DNA of 64,000 bases. It comes from Enoplolaimus lenunculus (lineage: Eukaryota; Nematoda; Enoplea; Enoplida; Thoracostomopsidae). Under the pieces are notes generated by a model. The model made no database searches. It was not told the origin of the DNA and saw nothing but the letters and a program-made list of their open reading frames with translations. The stretch is from positions 1 to 64,000 of the forward strand of contig JASANG010001984.1 in the NCBI GenBank assembly GCA_030248215.1, given 5' to 3'. Each line of letters begins with the position of its first letter. Positions within the stretch are counted from its first letter, which is position 1. A program made the translations under genes and the position numbers. Of the stretch, positions 60,861 to 64,000 are shown in pieces.

Positions 60861-62849
60861 GTTCCAACGTCCTACAGAATTTTGGGAATTAGGATTTTAC
60901 TCGTTAAATTGGGATTTCGTGAAATTTTATTGCACGCAGAAAATTTGATGTTTGATCGTTGACTTGTACTTTGTACGGTATGGATTTTTAAACTGGGACT
61001 TAGGGAGCTGCTTTTGTCGCCCGAGGATTTTTCACTTATCATTTTGCCCTTGAGATTTTGGAAAATAAGAGTCGTATTCCGGAAATTGGCATTTTTGATG
61101 CTAACTATTTAAATCCCGTTTTGGAACTTTGGGAATTTTGGGTATTCAATTTTCTACTCTACCCCTTTCACTCGGATTTTGCGAAATTGGAAGCTGCTAA
61201 TTTGAGAAAGTGCAATTTTTACAGGAAAGTTATAGAATAGTGAGCGTTATGTTTTTCGCTCAAGCTATGGAAAATTGTGATTTTGGGAAACTAAGATTTA
61301 CCTGGAAAGTTGCTATTTTAGGTGTTACATTTTTTGTCTAAATTTTTGAAAATTGGAATTGTTAGAGTTTGGGGACAATGTATAGAACAGGACGGTAACA
61401 TCAGTATAAACATATTCCTAAATCTAAACTTAAGAGCTAGCTTAGCGTAAGCCTCAAACATTTTTTTCGATAACTTGGACAAATTATATATCATTTTTTG
61501 ACGAACTTTGGAGAGCTGAGTCCAGTTTAGGTATTTGACAATAACTCGTTAGCCAGACGTCTGATTGGGGAACATTTAGCAATATTCGTCTTAACTCCAC
61601 AACCTGTGTCAATGATATATAATTTGTCTAAATTTTCGACAAAAAATTTGGGCCCCATGGGGGAATTTGGGGCATAAAAAATTCGAATTTTTGAAAAATT
61701 TGAGTTTGGGCGTGAAATGATCGCGTGAGGTCATGGAACAAAAGAAACTCATAAGTGGAGCAAACTAAACAAGTCAGACTTGTTTTTGTAAGTATATATT
61801 AAATCCCAAGACGTTTTGGGTTTTTCTCAATTGCTACAATCTTGCGAGCAAAGCGAGGTTGGAGCTAGATGTATTCTTGTATTAAATCATACGTTAACGA
61901 CAAGCTAACAATTTTGAGCGCCCTAACTTTGGCCCCACTTTCGACGAAACCTGGTGAATGAACCGGACAAGATGCATATGTGGTTTTATCACGAATCTCG
62001 TGGCAAAGCTTTAATTCTGAAATCCATTTTTATATTCATACACTGAAATTTTCGCTCTTTTCGGACATATAATATGTCCAGGTAGGCATATACATGCGGT
62101 CTCTGTTAATGAGTTGCATGTAAATTAGTTAAATGTCATCTAAAAACGTCATTTTATACTATATTTATGTGCAAATTATATTTAAGAATCGTTTAATATT
62201 TTCCATTTCTTCCATTTTTTCCAGCCCCCTCGGAGAAAAATGGAAAAATCCATTTTTCCTGTATTTTTTCTGGCCAACAACCATGCCTTAAAAACTAACT
62301 GAAAAGCCTAAGCCCAAGCCTACTACGACCAAGAGACCTTGCGATATATTCGGGAAATTGTGAATTTGAGAAATTGAATTATTTGAAATATTACGATTGT
62401 ATTTAATTGCAATAGTATTCTTAAAATTGAGAAGGGCTTGTTCTATAGATAAACTACGCCAGACCTAAGAATCATAGCTCGTGTCGTAGAAAGTTGTATT
62501 TTGATTTAATAGACAGTTAATTCAAGTGGCTTCATTTTTATATTCGTTAATTAGATTTAAATGCTAAACCATAAAATGTCATTTTGCATGCTGTTCAAAC
62601 ATTATGATTGAGTGTAATTAGCGAGCAACTTCAAGAATAAAATACAAATCAGGTTAGCGACAATAAAAGCAATAGAGATGGATCACCGCCAATCAAACAA
62701 AGTGAACAGTTTTGTTTGTTCGCAATTAAGTTTCAGTATTTTGATATTAGAAACCTGAATTGAGTTTTTCTTGAAACACTAAGACTATTCTATGTCTCTC
62801 CTGCCGGTGTGGGCCCGAAAATTGTCGGATTTGGACAATATTTGCCTAT

Positions 62850-64000
62850 TTGGAGCCTCCCCTCTAACTATCCTCCGTGTGGCCTACAGTTAGTGAAGCA
62901 GGAGACTATAAGTAATGGTTGAACGACTCCCCAAACTTACTCTACCCCCGACCCCGGGGGTAGCAAGGCCCCGTTGGTTCCGATCACCGCACCACGCCCC
63001 CAACTATCCCCTTTTCCAGGCCCCCTCCACCTCCTCCCCTTTTCTCCTCTTAAAACACAAAAAATATATCTATATTAAAAAATAAAACACAACCCGTTAG
63101 TCGTCTTGAAAAAGTTCAATAAAATGCTGAAAACTACTACAAGAACTGATGTACTCAGCTAGCAAGACATAAAACTGCTTCACAAGTGTATACCATAGCA
63201 ACCCAATTTGGTTGTCAACCACTTGCAATTGTTTGCCTGTACCTGCAAAATCACATAGGAAAATGCTGCGTAAACTTTCTTGTAGATTCCATAACAGATC
63301 GTAGTTAAAAGTTTAATTATAACAGAAAAATAACATTCTGCAAGTTTGATCCTTCAACGACGATGATTGAACTGTATGTACGACACTTGACCACACCCGT
63401 CCTAATTTCGCTTCGAGCACAACTGCAATTAGATTCATATCCATTGACATTCTATCAGTGTCAATGTGTTAAGGGTAGAATTTGTGACAAGTTATGAATT
63501 TCTTGCATGACGCATCATCGTGTCGATCGGTTGTGGATCATATGATGAGTAATAGAAAATCCACATTAGATCGGTTCGTGAATTATTTTTATCTATGTAT
63601 TCTCATGATTATTCAAAGTATATTAAAATTTATAACAAAATAAAACTTTTTTTTTTATATAAAATAACCAAACCCACCGGTATTTTTTCTTCCACCATTA
63701 CAGGCCTATAAAACCATCAAAATAGGCCTTTCCCAACATATTGGAAATATTTATTCCCTTTAGCACCATGTTTTCTATATTTTCACCTACCAATAGTTCA
63801 TTCATATAGACTTAGGTACCAGATATCTCTGGATGATTCTCTTCTATGCACCAAACACATTATACAAGCAATCGACTGATTTGTCAGTCATGTTGTAGTG
63901 TTGAGTCTGTTGTGTTCTTGAAACATTGTCGCTAAAGTAATACTGTGCAGCAAACTTTTCATGATCACACATGTGTTTGATCGCATCAAAAACAACGGAT
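62850..64000. other. Probably unreliable consensus at right edge
   Basis: Parallels 42331-43610 but with many 1-4 base losses, poly-C/poly-A distortions, and short blocks from two different places of unit 1 (about 42080-42240 and 42580-42900) interleaved. No gene can be read here. Confidence 0.7.

Larger units (their letters stand above)
43701..64000. repeat. Tandem duplication, unit 2 (interrupted, runs off window)
   Basis: 43701-46546 matches 31419-34404, and 53527-64000 matches 34036-43600. Between them lies an insertion of about 7 kb flanked by 369-bp direct repeats. Unit 2 also carries a solo LTR and lacks the bases equivalent to 41891-42330 at the expected place. Confidence 0.93.

Overview
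This is a eukaryotic, AT-rich, intron-containing window. I read it as an invertebrate animal. The left half holds three host genes, all on the minus strand, with short exons and GT-AG introns; their coding sequences were assembled by matching splice phase and family similarity. Degenerate TTAGGC-type strings are common, and the duplicated gene's six-cysteine module resembles modules familiar from nematodes. Neither fixes the phylum, and I leave it open.

Left part (1-29 kb). At 1.06-3.54 kb there are exons of a probable LOTUS (OST-HTH) protein of the TDRD5/TDRD7 kind, incomplete in my reading. At 7.2-11.3 kb lies a complete nine-exon MED27 (Mediator subunit 27) with a Gln/His-rich N-terminal extension. 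At 15.7-27.3 kb lies an IQCE-like ciliary coiled-coil/IQ protein in nine phase-consistent exons, with a candidate upstream coding exon at 28.35-28.49 kb and two X-box-like (RFX) sites at 29.10-29.13 kb. Introns and spacers are packed with small DNA transposons: hAT-type MITEs with 8-bp target duplications, a palindromic TA-target MITE, a TTAA-target MITE with a tRNA-like core, GCTTAGG-rich repeats and minisatellites.

Right part (31.4-64 kb). This is a very young tandem duplication with a period of about 12.28 kb. Unit 1 is 31,419-43,700. Unit 2 starts at 43,701, is interrupted by a non-coding insertion of about 7 kb (46,547-53,526) flanked by 369-bp direct copies of host sequence, and runs off the window. 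Each unit carries on the plus strand a previously unassigned gene built from three tandem two-exon modules. Each module has about 92 residues and six cysteines, and the gene ends in a short terminal exon. Modules 2 and 3 use a GC-AG intron. Each unit also carries a candidate small secreted protein, an orphan Cys-rich exon and a strongly palindromic minisatellite. A 1,435-bp solo LTR is present in unit 2 only. The last ~1 kb looks like an unreliable, mosaic consensus.

How the genes relate: MED27 is general transcription machinery, IQCE is ciliary (Hedgehog/EvC zone in vertebrates), and the LOTUS protein is probably germ-granule related. They look like ordinary neighbours, not a functional cluster. 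The most novel part is the duplicated six-cysteine module gene and the structures around it.
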